NCBI GenBank assembly: GCA_022866005.1
Contig: JALHTV010000295.1
Location: 1-7,284, forward strand
Source: Phycisphaerae bacterium
GTDB lineage: Bacteria; Planctomycetota; Phycisphaerae; SM23-33
Length of the DNA: 7,284 bases
Direction: 5' to 3'
Shown here: positions 1 through 6,044 of the stretch, piece by piece
Layout: every line of letters begins with the position of its first letter
How positions within the stretch are numbered: position 1 is the first letter of the stretch
Notes under the pieces: generated by a model
Seen by the model: the letters and a program-made list of their open reading frames with translations, nothing else
Database searches by the model: none
Told to the model about the DNA's origin: nothing
Made by a program: the position numbers and the translations under genes

Positions 1-113
1 CTGTAGCGGTTGTTCTCGATCACCTCGACCAGGCGGACGAGCTGCACGCCCAGGGCGGCCCCGACTTGGCCGAGGCGGTAGAGCGAATCGTGGAACGGGA
101 CGGTGCGGGTCAA
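1..113 (-). CDS. Partial CDS, N-terminus of unknown protein downstream of the hub-like gene
   Basis: Only the first 37 codons are inside the window; the gene runs off the left edge. The reading frame begins with a TTG codon at 113-111 and reads MTRTVPFHDSLYRLGQVGAA, then a helical-looking stretch with LVRLVEVIENN. I chose TTG because a GGAGG Shine-Dalgarno sequence sits at 125-121 with a 7-nt spacer, and because the preceding gene stops at 116, leaving a 2-nt gap like other junctions in this operon. No ATG or GTG lies near that ribosome binding site in this frame. I do not recognise the protein. Its place after the hub-like gene suggests another tail or tail-tip component, which is inference from position only. 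Confidence 0.6.
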   Translation of the reverse strand, partial: MTRTVPFHDSLYRLGQVGAALGVQLVRLVEVIENNRY

Positions 114-115
114 GG

Positions 116-1846
116 TCAGCCCTCCAGCTCGATCGTGGTGCATTGGGCGGGGCCAAAGTCGTGGCGGACGGATCGCACAAACGCCAGGCGCCCCGGGGAC
201 GGGCGCAGCTCGATCGAGCGGTTCTTGACCTGCTCGACCGTGTCGCCGACGTGGCAGGACACGTCCACCCAGCCCAGCGTGAGCGTCCCCTCCAGGGCGG
301 TGGAGACGACCTCCGCGTGGCGCTGGGCGAGTTCCTCGAGCGCCTCGGAGTCGTCGCGTTCGTCGGGCGGGCCCAGGTCCTGGCGCCCCGCGAACACGCT
401 GGAGGGGTGCACCTTCTGCCGGCGGATCAGCTTTGAGGCGTCGATGACGGCCATGGTCAGGCCCGGATCGCCGGCCAGCTCCGCCGTCAGCCGCACGTCG
501 GCCTCGACGGTGGCCGTGACGCGGACCGACGCCTCCCCGTCCGCCGCCGCCTGGAAGAAGTCTCCCGGCAGCGCATCACCGCCCAGGTACACGGCGCATT
601 CATCACGGCTGATCCACACGGGCCCCTGCCACGGACGCCAGGGAGCCCCGCTGCCGCAGGAGGACTCCACCACCACGCCCAGGCTGGCGCCGTTGAGGTC
701 GCAGGACAGGCAGGGCAGCAGTCGCCGCGGCCGGCACAGGGGGAAATCGTCGGCGCTGATGGCCGCCAGATCGCCCGCGGGCAGCAGCCACGGGGCCACG
801 GAGTACCAGCCGTGCTCGTTGAGTACCCACTTGCGGTACACGTCCGCCAGCAGAGCCCAGTTGGGTGAATGGCTGCGGACAAAGTCGCGCCAGCGCGCCG
901 TCTGGAGCGCCGGGTTCCAGCCTGGGGCGAGCGTGAAGGTGGACTCGTAGCAATGGGTGGCACCCAAGGCCAGGACGGGGCGCCGGGCCGGGCGGCGGCG
1001 AATGACCACCTGACCCCTCCAGAGGTTGGTGTGCGAGGGGTCTAGAGCTGCTCCGGCCCGTTGCAGGGTGATGTTGCTCGGCGGGCCTGACACCCCTGGA
1101 CGGTAGCACTCCACCCCCACGCCCTGGCGCGCCGAGCGGACCTCCAATCCCGCCCGTGCCGCCACGCGTGTCAAGGCTTCCGCGACGGTCAAGCCGGTGA
1201 TCTCCACCATGCCCACGTCGAGGCCGCCCGCCAGGGACTCCAGTTCCCAGCGGTTGGGGGCGCGGACGTTCACCGGAACGGCCGTGGCGATGATGTAGGC
1301 CAGGGCGTCGGCCACGGTCCACCGTCGCGCGGAGGCGGAAGCGTCGAACAGCCGAGCCGAGCAGCCGCCGAACTGGTGCCTCGTGGCGGAGGCGAGAGCG
1401 TCCTGGTTGAACCGGACGCGGGTGTTGGGCAGGACCTGCGCGTGGCCCTCGACGAGATGCCACCGGCTGCTGAGGGTTCCCGACAGTGCCTGGGCCAGCC
1501 GATGTTCCACCTCAACGGCGAGGTGCTCCCCATCCTCCGCCAGCTCTAGATGGTGGGCCATGACCACGCCCTGGAAGTCCACGGCCCCCTCAAGCCCCCC
1601 GGGGCGCACCACGACACTGGCGCCGATGGGCGGCAGCTCGCCGGCCTCCTCCATCCGCACCGCGCGGGTCGGCTGGGCGGAGCGGTGCAACAGGAGCACC
1701 ACGCGCCCGAAGGTCGGCGGGCCGAGCACGTCCCAGGTCAGCACCTTCAGGTCCCGCTGCCTCCTGCCGTCCACGTAGACCCTTGGCAGGATGGGTTGGA
1801 GGATCGTGTCCGTGTGAGGCGTTGGGCCGAGGGTCAGTGTCGCCAT
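116..1846 (-). CDS. Large phage structural protein, possible baseplate/tail hub (gpD-like)
   Basis: This 576-aa protein is the largest in the window. The start ATG at 1846 follows a GAGGG ribosome binding site with 7-nt spacing, and the previous gene stops 10 nt upstream. Residues 20-120 look like the opening of phage hub or late-control proteins: PRVYVDG, a strand-rich stretch, then PIGASVVVRPG and FQGVVMAHHLEL, a barrel-like pattern followed by VEVEHRLAQAL. Residues 176-190 (WTVADALAYIIATAV) and 214-237 (ITGLTVAEALTRVAARAGLEV) look like alpha/beta elements. The middle, about 300-430, is rich in Trp, Pro and Cys, including RKWVLNEHGWYS at 338-349 and a CxxC at 379-382. The end (about 520-576) is beta-rich, with GDTVEQV and TTIELEG. 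There is no signal peptide or membrane segment. A hub fits the late position in a tail operon, but no catalytic lysozyme or peptidase motif is visible. It could instead be another large tail-tip or minor tail protein. The gene itself is certain; the function is a guess. Confidence 0.78.
   Translation of the reverse strand: MATLTLGPTPHTDTILQPILPRVYVDGRRQRDLKVLTWDVLGPPTFGRVVLLLHRSAQPTRAVRMEEAGELPPIGASVVVRPGGLEGAVDFQGVVMAHHLELAEDGEHLAVEVEHRLAQALSGTLSSRWHLVEGHAQVLPNTRVRFNQDALASATRHQFGGCSARLFDASASARRWTVADALAYIIATAVPVNVRAPNRWELESLAGGLDVGMVEITGLTVAEALTRVAARAGLEVRSARQGVGVECYRPGVSGPPSNITLQRAGAALDPSHTNLWRGQVVIRRRPARRPVLALGATHCYESTFTLAPGWNPALQTARWRDFVRSHSPNWALLADVYRKWVLNEHGWYSVAPWLLPAGDLAAISADDFPLCRPRRLLPCLSCDLNGASLGVVVESSCGSGAPWRPWQGPVWISRDECAVYLGGDALPGDFFQAAADGEASVRVTATVEADVRLTAELAGDPGLTMAVIDASKLIRRQKVHPSSVFAGRQDLGPPDERDDSEALEELAQRHAEVVSTALEGTLTLGWVDVSCHVGDTVEQVKNRSIELRPSPGRLAFVRSVRHDFGPAQCTTIELEG
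121..125 (-). promoter_or_regulatory. Shine-Dalgarno sequence deciding a TTG start
   Basis: The minus strand reads GGAGG here, inside the last codons of the 576-aa gene. It lies 7 nt ahead of TTG at 113. This is the main support for a TTG start of the partial gene. Confidence 0.55.
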
Positions 1847-1856
1847 GGCGGGTCCC

Positions 1857-2510
1857 TCACCATAGAATCACCGGGCCGGGAGGCGCCATTGCGGTCACGG
1901 TGACCGGCTGCCCCAGCGGGCCCTGGCGGCCGTTGGCACAGGCCCGCACGGCAAACATGGCTGGCAGCACGTCGGCGGGCACCACCGTCTCGTAGTCCTG
2001 CGACTGTCCAGGCACCGTCGCCCAGCTCGACCGGGCCGGGACGGTGGCAATCGGAGTCTGGAGGTCCAAGCAGCCGGTGCCGCGGTCGCTGAGCACCTGG
2101 AACTCGTCGCCTGCGGCATAGCCCAGGGGCGGCCGGTACGAGAAGCCGACGACAATGCCTCCCTGCGGTTCAGCCCCCGCCGTCAGGTCGCTCACGGCCC
2201 CCAGGGGTGCGGGCCGCAGGTCGCCGGCCTCGTCCACCTCCGCGCAGCAAACTATGTGGGTGTTCTGCTCCTCCACACCGGCCGCCGAGACGGCCCGAGC
2301 GGCCAGGAAATGGTCCTGCCCGGGCCACAGGCCCAAGGGCAACGCGACGGACGCGTCCCCCGGCGGGGCCAGCGCGACGGGGATCTGGTAGTCGATGCTC
2401 TCGCTGCTGCCCAGCCCGTGGTAGAGGCGGCAGTGGGCCCCGGTGAGTTCCAGCCCTGCCGGCTCGATGCCGGGGGGTTCGATGGGGAGTGGCTCCAGCG
2501 CGTAGATCAT
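1857..2510 (-). CDS. Phage structural protein with two fibronectin III-like domains
   Basis: The protein has 217 aa and starts at ATG 2510, inside the stop of the preceding gene (ATGA overlap at 2507-2510). No clear Shine-Dalgarno sequence is present, so translation is probably coupled. A proline-rich leader (EPLPIEPPGIEP, residues 6-17) precedes two beta-sandwich-like segments. The first covers about 20-92 and contains DHFLAARAVSAAGVE, which has the spacing of an Fn3 F-G strand region. The second covers about 105-208, opening with LGAVSDLTA and containing IVVGFSYRP, ATVP and MFAVRACANG. Fn3-like repeats are common in exposed parts of phage tails, where they may contact carbohydrate or pack against fibres. 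The gene lies between the beta-sandwich/fibre genes and the hub-like gene, which suits a tail-tip or decorating role. Fold assignment is by eye only. The name 'Fn3-like structural protein' is as far as the sequence goes. Confidence 0.75.
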   Translation of the reverse strand: MIYALEPLPIEPPGIEPAGLELTGAHCRLYHGLGSSESIDYQIPVALAPPGDASVALPLGLWPGQDHFLAARAVSAAGVEEQNTHIVCCAEVDEAGDLRPAPLGAVSDLTAGAEPQGGIVVGFSYRPPLGYAAGDEFQVLSDRGTGCLDLQTPIATVPARSSWATVPGQSQDYETVVPADVLPAMFAVRACANGRQGPLGQPVTVTAMAPPGPVILW

Positions 2511-3256
2511 GGGATGTTGCTGTCCTGGCGCACGCCGCCGCCGGTGAGCTTCACCGTGGCCACGGGCGTCTGGCCGTCACGCCCGTAGAACGTGACCACC
2601 CCGCTTTGGCTGTCGTAGGCCAGATCGCCGACGCAGCGGGCGACGATCGCCTCCAGGGCCTTGGCCAGAGTCAGCGTCCCGCCGGTAGAGTCCACGTTGA
2701 TGTTGGCTACTTCCTGGGCGTTCATGCCGTCCTCGCATTCCAGATTCAGTTTCACCTCACCGATATGCGCTATGGCGGACTCCTCCCCCCCGGTCTCCTG
2801 AACCACGGTCTGGAGGATGACCAGCACCCTGTCGCCAGGGGCCAGCGCCGCTCCGTTCACGTCGAAGGCGTAGTCCGCCCAACCCTCGCTGAAAGTCTGC
2901 GCTGCCGTGGTCACGAGGTCGGTGGCGCCCTCCCCGTTGGCCGTCAGACGGCAGAGCTGAGCGTCGAAGGTGCTGCTCGCCAGCACCGCCTCCGGTAGCA
3001 GGTAAACGCGCGCATGGATGGCAAGCTCCAGATCGGTTCCGGCCACATAGTCGAGGGGAAGGACCAGGGAGAATCCCATGGTCGAGGTCTTCGTGTTCGC
3101 GCATGCGTACTGGCTGACCAGGAGCTGGGCGAAGTCGCTCCACCCGATCCAACTGAAGCTGAACGACCCTGGAGACCCTGCCTCCCCTCCGATGATCGGG
3201 TCCCCGCACGATGTCCGACCCGTTGCCAGATCGACGTCAACGCTTCGCATGGCCAT
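2507..3256 (-). CDS. Tail fibre/structural protein with beta-sandwich domain and C-terminal module
   Basis: The protein has 249 aa. ATG at 3256 is preceded by GAGG with 6-nt spacing; a second ATG two codons later (3250) is a less well placed alternative. Residues about 62-174 align with residues 117-229 of the gene just upstream. By hand I count about 42 identities in 112 positions, with shared landmarks VLP..YVA, HAR, the block WADYxFxVN, and LAPGDR. The N-terminal 60 residues differ from the neighbour and include SFSFSWIGWSDFAQ. A separate C-terminal module, about 178-249, begins MNAQEVANINVDSTGGTLTL and contains GVVTFYGRDGQTPVATVKL. Short modules ending in a GxDGxT segment are, as I recall, usual in phage minor tail proteins. 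The beta-sandwich may bind glycans or serve as a fibre head; this is inference. The 103-nt gap before the gene carries a repeat element. Confidence 0.75.
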   Translation of the reverse strand: MAMRSVDVDLATGRTSCGDPIIGGEAGSPGSFSFSWIGWSDFAQLLVSQYACANTKTSTMGFSLVLPLDYVAGTDLELAIHARVYLLPEAVLASSTFDAQLCRLTANGEGATDLVTTAAQTFSEGWADYAFDVNGAALAPGDRVLVILQTVVQETGGEESAIAHIGEVKLNLECEDGMNAQEVANINVDSTGGTLTLAKALEAIVARCVGDLAYDSQSGVVTFYGRDGQTPVATVKLTGGGVRQDSNIP

Positions 3257-3271
3257 GAGTCACCTCGCCGA

Positions 3272-3287
3272 CCCCCCGTACGGGGGG
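3272..3287. repeat. 16-bp perfect palindrome centred on GTAC
   Basis: Six C, then GTAC, then six G: the sequence equals its own reverse complement over 16 bp and pairing stops at both ends. Its counterpart is the 20-bp palindrome at 7232-7251, which shares the CCC-GTAC-GGG core. Confidence 0.85.
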
Positions 3288-3326
3288 CTTCCAGGGGCGC
3301 GGTCGGCTCGACTGAGCTCGCCGAAG

Positions 3327-3342
3327 TCCGATCGTCCGATCG
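3327..3342. repeat. Tandem duplication of the 8-mer TCCGATCG
   Basis: Two exact adjacent copies, 3327-3334 and 3335-3342. Each contains the palindrome CGATCG. It could be slippage inside the repeat element or a small double operator; nothing in the sequence decides between these. Confidence 0.8.
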
Positions 3343-3359
3343 CAGGATGCCCCTGGTGA

Positions 3360-4052
3360 TTAACCCTTGATGTCCAACTGCACCTCAATGTTGCCGATCT
3401 CCACCCACAGGTCGTTGGAGCCGCTGGTCTCCTCAATGGCCCCCTGGACCTGCACCATAAGCCGGTCACCAGGGGCGAGGCCGGAATCGTTCACCGTGAA
3501 CGTGTAATCCGCCCAGGAGGTCGTGAGGGTCTGCGTGCCCGTGGTGCAGAGATTGCTGCCGGACGTGCCCTCGTCGGCGATCTTGTAGACCTTGGCGTCG
3601 AGCGTCTTGGTGTCGCCGATCTCACCGGGGCCGGTGTAGCGCGCGTGGACGACGAGCTTGACGTTCTCATCGGCGACGTACTCCGGCGGGAGAACGAACT
3701 CGAAGCACACCCGGCCCGTCTTGACCTCATCGTTGGCCATCTCGCCCCTCAGACACACCCCGCCGTTGCCCCAGCCCCCCGTGACAATGTAGAAGGCCCC
3801 ATCGGGGTTCTGGGCAGAGGACATTACGTCGCCGGTGATCTTGCGGCAGGTCATGAGGGGGACTTGGTAGCGGACCAGGCCCTCGGCCGTCAGGTTGCTG
3901 CGCGAGTGGCTGTGCGAGACGTTGGCCTTGCCGTTGTGGGTGTGCAGGCTGTCGGCGTTGGACGAGGCGCCTGCGGTGAGGGTGTCCGCGTCGGCGTCGG
4001 TGACGACTGGGTGCCCGACCAACTGGCCTAGCGCTGTAATGCTCGTGGCCAT
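3360..4052 (-). CDS. Phage tail fibre-like protein with HxH motifs and C-terminal beta-sandwich
   Basis: The protein has 230 aa. ATG at 4052 has a strong AGGAGG site at 4063-4058 with 5-nt spacing, overlapping the stop of the preceding gene; the gap is 9 nt. The N-terminal half is low-complexity and fibre-like: residues 18-60 are rich in A, S, T and D and contain two histidine motifs, LHTH (H37, H39) and SHSHS (H47, H49). HxH motifs of this kind occur in phage fibre proteins, and in the T4 long-tail-fibre tip they coordinate iron, so metal binding in a trimer is plausible but not shown. Residues about 115-230 form a beta-rich domain (FEFVLPPEYVA, HARYTG, SWADYTFTVN, LAPGDR, ending VQLDIKG) that is clearly homologous to the next gene's residues 62-174. 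The likely role is receptor contact or distal tail decoration. Confidence 0.78.
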   Translation of the reverse strand: MATSITALGQLVGHPVVTDADADTLTAGASSNADSLHTHNGKANVSHSHSRSNLTAEGLVRYQVPLMTCRKITGDVMSSAQNPDGAFYIVTGGWGNGGVCLRGEMANDEVKTGRVCFEFVLPPEYVADENVKLVVHARYTGPGEIGDTKTLDAKVYKIADEGTSGSNLCTTGTQTLTTSWADYTFTVNDSGLAPGDRLMVQVQGAIEETSGSNDLWVEIGNIEVQLDIKG

Positions 4053-4057
4053 GAGTG

Positions 4058-4063
4058 CCTCCT
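4058..4063 (-). promoter_or_regulatory. Strong Shine-Dalgarno AGGAGG for the HxH fibre gene
   Basis: The minus strand reads AGGAGG followed by CACTC and ATG. It is the closest to a full consensus among the ribosome binding sites in this window, which fits a protein needed in many copies. Confidence 0.7.
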
Positions 4064-4544
4064 ATCGGGAGACCGTGATGAAGGCCCTGCTGCGGTAATC
4101 GGTGATATCCGCGTGGCCGTACTGACCGGCGACTCCGGCGGCGCTTTGGGTGCCGGTCGCGATCGTGGCCAGGGGGATGTGCGGTGTCTGCGACGGTGTC
4201 GGGAAGCCCCCGGTAGCGACCGTCAGCACCCCGGCGGCGGTGAGGTAGACGTCGTTGACGGCGTTGTCGGTGAGATCCTGCGCCCCGGCCCCGGGGTAAT
4301 TGACCGGCGTGTCACCGTCCAGCCAGCGCCCGGGCCGGACACCGAACTTCAGCGCCCCGCTGTCGTCCTTGTAGACCCGCAGGTCGCCCGCCCGCCGCGC
4401 GACGTCCAGCAGGCGGTAGAGCATCTTGTAGAAGTCCGTGTGGTAGGGAGACAGGCCCACGGGGATGTACGGCACAGCCTGCTCGCCGTCCGCGGTGCCC
4501 GAGAGGGCGTTGAGCGTCGTGTCGGATGGAAATTGTTCTGCCAT
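4062..4544 (-). CDS. Phage minor structural/tail fibre-type protein
   Basis: The protein has 160 aa. ATG at 4544 lies 2 nt after the stop of the preceding gene (4547) and follows GAGG with a 6-nt spacer, read from inside that gene's end. The first 50 residues include PYIPVGLSPYHTDFYKMLYRLLDVARRAG, with a helical segment that could act as an attachment or trimerisation part. Residues 54-110 (LRVYKDDSGALKFGVRPGRW, then VNDVYLTAAGVLTV) have the short strand-turn rhythm of phage fibre shafts. The end, PHIPLATIATG then ADITDYRSRAFITVS, resembles the 'hydrophilic repeat plus I-x-D-x-R' endings I associate with phage tail fibre and baseplate accessory proteins. No enzymatic motif is present. The neighbours on both sides are also beta-rich structural proteins. 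The specific role cannot be stated. Confidence 0.75.
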   Translation of the reverse strand: MAEQFPSDTTLNALSGTADGEQAVPYIPVGLSPYHTDFYKMLYRLLDVARRAGDLRVYKDDSGALKFGVRPGRWLDGDTPVNYPGAGAQDLTDNAVNDVYLTAAGVLTVATGGFPTPSQTPHIPLATIATGTQSAAGVAGQYGHADITDYRSRAFITVSR

Positions 4545-4546
4545 GA

Positions 4547-5281
4547 TCAGCCTCGCTCTAGTTGCAGGGTGAGTCTTTCGCTGGGGGCGTCGTATGCCGT
4601 CGCCGTCAGTCTCTTTGGCGGGGCCGGCGGCGGGGTGGACAGAAAAACCATCTCCGCCCCGTCGGTGTAGCGCCCGTCCGGCTGGATCCGTCGCACCACC
4701 AGGTGATGCAGCCCCTCCTCGGGTAGCGCGGCCTCCAGTTCGACCGCGTCCCCGTCAAGTCCGAACGGTCCAGCCCCAAACGCCCCCACGGCAAAACCCG
4801 GCGCGACGGAGGAGTCGAATCCGAAGGTGCATGAGCCGAAGGCGTCCTGTCCCCAACCCAGGTGGGCCGCCCACGCCGGCCAAACGTCGCGGACCACAAG
4901 CGGCTGCTCGTCCATCTGCCCGCCGGCGTGATCGCCCAACAGAAGCACCTGCTCGCCCGGTCCGCGCCAGGGCCCGCGAGGGACCGACACGCGGAACACC
5001 CACGGCGGCCGCGCGAGCAAGGCGCCGCCGAGGGCGGAGAAGTCCGTCTGCCGCTGCTCGCGCTCCACGGCTACGACCACCAGCCGGCACGCCCAGGGCA
5101 GCCCCGGCAGGAAGAAACTCCGTTGAGCGGGCTCTTCGGTCCACTCGGCCAGGTGCCCGTTGACGTAGAGCTGGTGGTGCAGGCCCTCTTGGGTCGAGCG
5201 GAAGGTCACCTCGGCGCCGCCGCCGGCCAGCGGGCGAGCGCGAACGTTATCAATGCCTTCGGTTGTGAACGGAGCGGTCAT
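4547..5281 (-). CDS. Beta-rich phage structural protein with duplicated FG-x3-FG-x-D motif
   Basis: The protein has 244 aa when started at ATG 5281, which overlaps the previous stop (ATGA, 5278-5281). The open frame extends 11 codons further upstream, but that start would overlap the previous gene by 37 nt, so I reject it. Residues about 8-75 look Fn3-like (GAEVTFRSTQEGLHHQLYVNG, then FFLPGLPWACRLVVVAVE). Residues 148-156 (FGSCTFGFD) and 168-176 (FGAGPFGLD) are two copies of FG-x3-FG-x-D, 20 residues apart. Residues 189-200 begin a second EGLHH segment, the first being at 32-36, hinting that the beta-domain is duplicated. The C-terminus is proline-rich (TPPPAPP, 216-222) followed by a short strand-rich tail. 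Gly/Phe-rich linkers of this kind are seen in large phage structural proteins. No catalytic residues are recognised. It probably starts the surface-protein part of the operon. Confidence 0.77.
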   Translation of the reverse strand: MTAPFTTEGIDNVRARPLAGGGAEVTFRSTQEGLHHQLYVNGHLAEWTEEPAQRSFFLPGLPWACRLVVVAVEREQRQTDFSALGGALLARPPWVFRVSVPRGPWRGPGEQVLLLGDHAGGQMDEQPLVVRDVWPAWAAHLGWGQDAFGSCTFGFDSSVAPGFAVGAFGAGPFGLDGDAVELEAALPEEGLHHLVVRRIQPDGRYTDGAEMVFLSTPPPAPPKRLTATAYDAPSERLTLQLERG

Positions 5282-5643
5282 GGCAGTTGGCGGTAGCGGA
5301 CGGTGTAAACGCACCAGAACCCCCGGCCGAGGCTGACGGGCGTGGCCGGCTGAAACTCCTCGACGATCACGTACGGGTAAACTCGGCCGTGGTTATCCAC
5401 TAGCCCGTGGCAGCGGCCGTCGACGGTGACCTCCAGCGCGCCGATCTGGGCCGTGAGCGCCTCGGCCGTGTCCGCTTGGAGGCGGCCGGTCTGGAGAATC
5501 GGCCGCGAGCGCAGGCCCAGGTCCAGCACCAGCTCCCCGTGCAGTCCGGCAAAGCTGCGGCGGACCATCGCCCGCTCCCACGGGCCGGTGCGGAAGGCCG
5601 CCGGGCCGGAACCGAACACGTCCAGGCCGTCCAGCGTGCTCAT
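5278..5643 (-). CDS. Small phage tail protein of unknown role
   Basis: The protein has 121 aa. ATG at 5643 overlaps the stop of the tube-like gene (ATGA, 5640-5643) and is preceded by a GGAGGAGG stretch ending 4 nt before it. The N-terminal part carries WERAMVRRSFAGLHGE. The C-terminal half is strand-rich: ALEVTVDGRCHGL, then YPYVIVEEFQPATPV, then FWCVYTVRYRQLP. Ending on a short beta-strand with YRQL is a pattern I recall from small baseplate or distal-tail proteins, but I cannot assign a family. Its position just after the tube-like gene is where tail assembly chaperones or the tape measure often lie. It is too short for a tape measure and not helical like one. It is probably a structural piece of the tail. 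Confidence 0.72.
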   Translation of the reverse strand: MSTLDGLDVFGSGPAAFRTGPWERAMVRRSFAGLHGELVLDLGLRSRPILQTGRLQADTAEALTAQIGALEVTVDGRCHGLVDNHGRVYPYVIVEEFQPATPVSLGRGFWCVYTVRYRQLP

Positions 5644-6044
5644 GGCGCCTCCTCCGCCTGCAACGGGTCGATCCGCCCGTCGTCGGCCTCGGCGACGAAG
5701 CGCAGCGTCGCCACGGCCGGGGCGATCTGCTCGTAGGACAATTCGACGTCCGTCAACACGGCCCCGGTGACCGTGACCTGCCGGGCGCCCTGGCCGGAAG
5801 CGGACGCCACGATGAAGCTGAGGGTCCCGCGCTGGCCGAGGGTGAGGTCCTCGGCCGCGGAGGAGTCGCGGATGCGAACCTCCAGCGACAGCGCCGGCCG
5901 GGCGAGCTGCACGCTGGTTGCGAACAGGTCGTCATCGCCGCCGGCCGGCAACACCTGCCCCTGCCGCGACAGGCGCAGCGACAGCGGCAGCGGCAGCGCC
6001 AGGCCGTCAAACGTCAGGGACTTGATGCACACGTAGCGGCTCAC
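5640..6044 (-). CDS. Tail-tube-like phage protein
   Basis: The protein has 134 aa when started at GTG 6044. That start forms a GTGA overlap (6041-6044) with the previous stop and has GGGAG at a 6-nt spacing. The frame stays open for 43 more codons upstream, but that part is antisense-like Arg/Pro/Gly-rich sequence inside the neighbouring gene, so I leave it out. The protein is almost all beta: SLTFDGLALPLPLSLRL, a GDDDLFATSVQLARP segment (36-50), LSLEVRIRDSS, LGQRGTLSFIVASAS, then VTVTGAVLTDVELSY and ATLRFVAEADDG. Alternating polar and hydrophobic strands ending in an 'L-x-F-x-A-x-x-x-D-G' segment fit small tail-tube (gpV-like) proteins, which stack as hexameric rings. Position directly after the terminator-like gene supports this. 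A related beta-barrel neck or baseplate protein remains possible. Confidence 0.72.
   Translation of the reverse strand: MSRYVCIKSLTFDGLALPLPLSLRLSRQGQVLPAGGDDDLFATSVQLARPALSLEVRIRDSSAAEDLTLGQRGTLSFIVASASGQGARQVTVTGAVLTDVELSYEQIAPAVATLRFVAEADDGRIDPLQAEEAP

Larger units (their letters stand above)
3257..3359. repeat. Structured intergenic repeat element inserted between the two related fibre genes
   Basis: This is the only sizeable gap inside the operon. It contains a 16-bp perfect palindrome centred on GTAC (3272-3287), an 8-bp inverted repeat CCAGGGGC/GCCCCTGG with arms at 3291-3298 and 3349-3356, a 15-mer TCGGCTCGACTGAGC at 3303-3317, and two tandem copies of TCCGATCG at 3327-3342. The 15-mer and the GTAC-centred palindrome both recur, in the same order and orientation, in the leader at 7232-7284. 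That suggests a dispersed repeat family rather than a gene-specific regulator. The last bases before the next ATG provide that gene's ribosome binding site. No T-tract follows the hairpins, so a classical intrinsic terminator is not supported. Confidence 0.6.

Noticed and set aside
66..950. Long plus-strand open frame of 294 codons
   Set aside because: It lies fully antisense to the 576-aa gene, its product is Ser/Arg/Pro-rich low-complexity sequence, and it has no credible ribosome binding site. It is a usual artefact of high GC content.
603..1463. Minus-strand open frame of 286 codons in a different frame from the 576-aa gene
   Set aside because: It is a same-strand frame shadow inside the larger gene, with Arg/Gly/Pro-rich composition and no translation signals.
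3260..3469. Minus-strand 69-codon open frame through the intergenic repeat
   Set aside because: It begins inside the fibre gene in another frame and its end is made of the repeat element, so it is not a gene.
5282..5314. 11-codon extension of the FG-motif gene
   Set aside because: It would overlap the upstream gene by 37 nt, while ATG 5281 gives the 4-nt ATGA overlap seen at other junctions in this operon.
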